6,761 bases of DNA from Myxococcales bacterium. Lineage in GTDB: Bacteria > Myxococcota_A > Bradymonadia > UBA4248. The position numbers and the translations under genes were made by a program. The stretch lies in the NCBI GenBank assembly GCA_004554395.1, contig SFMP01000029.1:1-6761 (forward strand), read 5' to 3'. Below, piece by piece: positions 5,465 to 6,761 of the stretch (position 1 is the first letter of the stretch; every line of letters starts with the position of its first letter). The notes under the pieces were generated by a model, which searched no databases, was not told the DNA's origin, and saw only the letters and a program-made list of their open reading frames with translations.

Positions 5465-5986
5465 ATGAATCACACCAATCACCATAAGGAAAGTAATATC
5501 GAAGTTCGTCAGATGGAAATCGGCGATTTGGCAGACGTCTTCCACCTTGGCGAGCGTTTGTTTACGGCAGATAAATGGCCGGCATTATATCGCACGTGGG
5601 ACGAGTTCGAAGTCGTGTCGTTTTATGCATCGGATACGGATACGTGTTTTGTTGCAACGCGCGACGACAAAGTCGTTGGGTTTGCATTGGGCAATATTAT
5701 TGAAAAGGAAAAGAGCGCGTGGACGTATGGTTATTGCGTATGGCTAGGCGTAGATCCGGATTGCAGTCGCAGCGGTGTGGGATCGTTGCTCTTTAGTGCA
5801 TTGCGCGATCAATTTATTGAAATGGGGGCGCGTATGATCCTCGTCGATACCGATGCCAATAACGAGCCGGCTATCAATTTCTTTAAAAAGACGGGCTTCG
5901 ACCACGAAAATGCACATGTATATTTATCGATGAATCTCACGCATTGCCCAGAGTATCAGCAATATCATCGTAAATTGAAAGATTGA
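5465..5986 (+). CDS. GNAT-family N-acetyltransferase
   Basis: GNAT enzymes move acetyl from acetyl-CoA to an amine; here the substrate is unknown. The 173-residue protein shows an N-terminal half typical of the fold (IEVRQMEIGDL at 12-22). Strand beta-4 and the pyrophosphate loop follow, VWLGVDPDCSRSGVGSLL at 92-109, with RSGVG as acetyl-CoA loop; Ser101 stands where Gln or Arg is usual. The later motif is VDTDANNEPAINFFKKTGF (127-145). In RimI-type enzymes the residue at Phe140 is a Tyr acting as general acid, so this protein may use another residue. It resembles RimI-like protein acetyltransferases in layout, but the full RimI assignment is not safe. Its ATG is nine bases after the CpoB-like stop; GAGG at 5458-5461 is only three bases from the ATG, so expression may rely on translation from the gene before. 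It is cytoplasmic, with no signal peptide. Confidence 0.85.
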   Translation: MNHTNHHKESNIEVRQMEIGDLADVFHLGERLFTADKWPALYRTWDEFEVVSFYASDTDTCFVATRDDKVVGFALGNIIEKEKSAWTYGYCVWLGVDPDCSRSGVGSLLFSALRDQFIEMGARMILVDTDANNEPAINFFKKTGFDHENAHVYLSMNLTHCPEYQQYHRKLKD

Positions 5987-6028
5987 TAATTTTGCTTTTT
6001 ATTGAAAAGTCGGAGTGGGCGATCGCAT

Positions 6029-6262
6029 AGCGTATCGATATAGATCATAGTGCGATCGCTACAAGCTCGCGCCCTGCGGGCGCGGGGAATGTAGGGGACT
6101 CGGCACCGAGCATATCGATATAGATCATAGTGCGATCGCTACAAGCTCGCGCCCTGCGGGCGCGGGGAATGTAGGGGACTCGGCATCGAGCATATCGATA
6201 TAGATTATAGTGCGCTCGTTGCAAGCTCGCACCCTGCGGGCGCGGGATTGTTGGGGACGCCG
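6029..6262. repeat. Tandem 80-bp repeat, 2.9 copies, each with a GC hairpin
   Basis: Units lie at 6029-6108, 6109-6188 and 6189-6262. The first two differ at only two of 80 bases (6032/6112 and 6106/6186). The third is 74 bases with several substitutions and a shortened tail, and AGCGTA at 6263-6268 looks like the start of a fourth. Each unit opens with the palindrome TATCGATA. The first two contain the palindrome GCGATCGC, which is changed in the third. Each has a hairpin around CCCTGCGGG (CGCGCCC-TGC-GGGCGCG in units 1 and 2). Units 1 and 2 end with a small CTCGG/CCGAG or near-equivalent dyad across the junction. The array fills the gap between two convergent genes. Minus-strand frames through it only repeat the same peptide and are not genes. 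No spacers are present, so it is not CRISPR. Confidence 0.9.
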
Positions 6263-6276
6263 AGCGTATTTTGTGT

Positions 6277-6761
6277 TTACAAATCGACTCGTTGCTTGGG
6301 GGAATTCGATAGTTGCACGAGGCGTTTGATTCGCTCGGAGGCGATTTGTCGCTGTTGCGATTGGACTTCGGGGACATATTGCCATTGCAAGACGGCGCCT
6401 TCGACTCGTGCCGTGGGCGGCAAGATGTTTCGCGGAACGTCGAAGCGTTCGCCGTCGGCATCGAGGGTTGCATAGTCGTCGGAGATCCGATCGACGACGA
6501 TATAGTTTTGGGGCGTCGTTTGCGGACTGGTGGGCGGTAGGTTTTGACTTTTTGGCAAGGCGGCGTGCGATGCGTTGGGGGCGCGATAGTGCGTGTTGAC
6601 GGCTAAAAGCACTCGGGGATTGCTGGTAGGCTCGAGAAATGCGTTTTGGATTTGTGGCGCGGCGAGGGAATGGCTCGGGGCGGGCACATCGAGAAAGGCG
6701 TCTTGGGTTTGAGCGCAGAAAAAGAATGAAGCGATAATCGAAAACAGATGCGTGAAGTTCA
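6277..6761 (-). CDS. Secreted DUF3006-domain protein (start codon cut by window edge)
   Basis: The frame stays open from the TAA at 6279-6277 to the right edge, where the last two bases read TG on the minus strand; one more base would complete ATG, GTG or TTG. Counting that as residue 1 gives 161 residues. The N-terminus (NFTHLFSIIASFFFCAQ) looks like a signal peptide, though Lys/Arg are absent before the hydrophobic run. Residues 27-85 are a low-complexity Pro/Asn/Ser-rich stretch. Residues 87-127 match DUF3006: VVDR at 89-92, then LDADGERFDVPRNILP at 100-115 and a Glu-Gly-x-Val turn. A charged Gln/Arg/Lys helix follows (131-150), also typical of the family. DUF3006 is a small beta-domain of unknown function, common in Firmicutes as a short cytosolic protein. 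An export signal and a 60-residue leader are unusual. An internal GTG at 6687 would be a weaker start. Confidence 0.75.
   Translation of the reverse strand, partial: NFTHLFSIIASFFFCAQTQDAFLDVPAPSHSLAAPQIQNAFLEPTSNPRVLLAVNTHYRAPNASHAALPKSQNLPPTSPQTTPQNYIVVDRISDDYATLDADGERFDVPRNILPPTARVEGAVLQWQYVPEVQSQQRQIASERIKRLVQLSNSPKQRVDL

Noticed and set aside
6019..6139. GCGATCGC as a cyanobacterial HIP1 signature
   Set aside because: Two of its copies are just parts of the tandem repeat and one more lies beside it; it is not spread through the other genes, and the proteins do not look cyanobacterial.
6029..6262. CRISPR array
   Set aside because: The 80-bp units are directly joined with no unique spacers, and there are no cas genes.
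6045..6473. Minus-strand frames across the 80-bp repeats (also 6125-6385)
   Set aside because: They read the repeat units in shifting frames and overlap the DUF3006 gene out of frame. Peptide repetition only reflects the DNA repeat.

Overview
The window looks like chromosomal DNA of a Gram-negative (two-membrane) bacterium. It encodes a small outer-membrane beta-barrel ending in Phe, a CpoB/YbgF-like periplasmic protein, and several proteins with export signals. The exported M3 peptidase, the cysteine-rich secreted protein and the style of acetyltransferase would fit the former Deltaproteobacteria (Myxococcota/Bradymonadia-like), but this is a low-confidence guess. By eye the genes between 1314 and 4467 are richer in G+C than the first gene. 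No phage, transposase, CRISPR array, rRNA or tRNA is visible.

Layout. Bases 1-411 hold no recognisable gene but carry three short stem-loops, two of which share the core CCCGTTAGGG. A small outer-membrane barrel gene (412-1131, +) follows. It faces a leftward cluster across a convergent gap (1132-1313) that is almost filled by three back-to-back stem-loops. Read from its own start, the leftward cluster is an exported oligoendopeptidase F-like metallopeptidase (4467-2434), a 147-base gap with a probable promoter and paired AT palindromes, rpiB (2286-1822), and 7 bases later a secreted protein made of two copies of a six-cysteine module (1814-1314).

Divergent from the peptidase is a two-gene rightward operon: a CpoB/YbgF-like coiled-coil plus TPR envelope protein (4667-5455) and a GNAT acetyltransferase (5465-5986). 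A second convergent gap (5987-6276) holds almost three tandem copies of an 80-bp repeat with a strong GC hairpin. The last gene is a secreted DUF3006-domain protein on the minus strand (6277 to the edge), whose start codon appears to be missing only its first base.

The genes do not form one recognisable pathway. RpiB is central pentose-phosphate metabolism, whereas five of the seven proteins are predicted to be exported. I found no convincing new multi-gene system. The most unusual items are the duplicated CX3C-CX3C secreted protein cotranscribed with rpiB, the structured convergent gap at 1173-1294, the 80-bp repeats, and the paired palindromes at the rpiB promoter.
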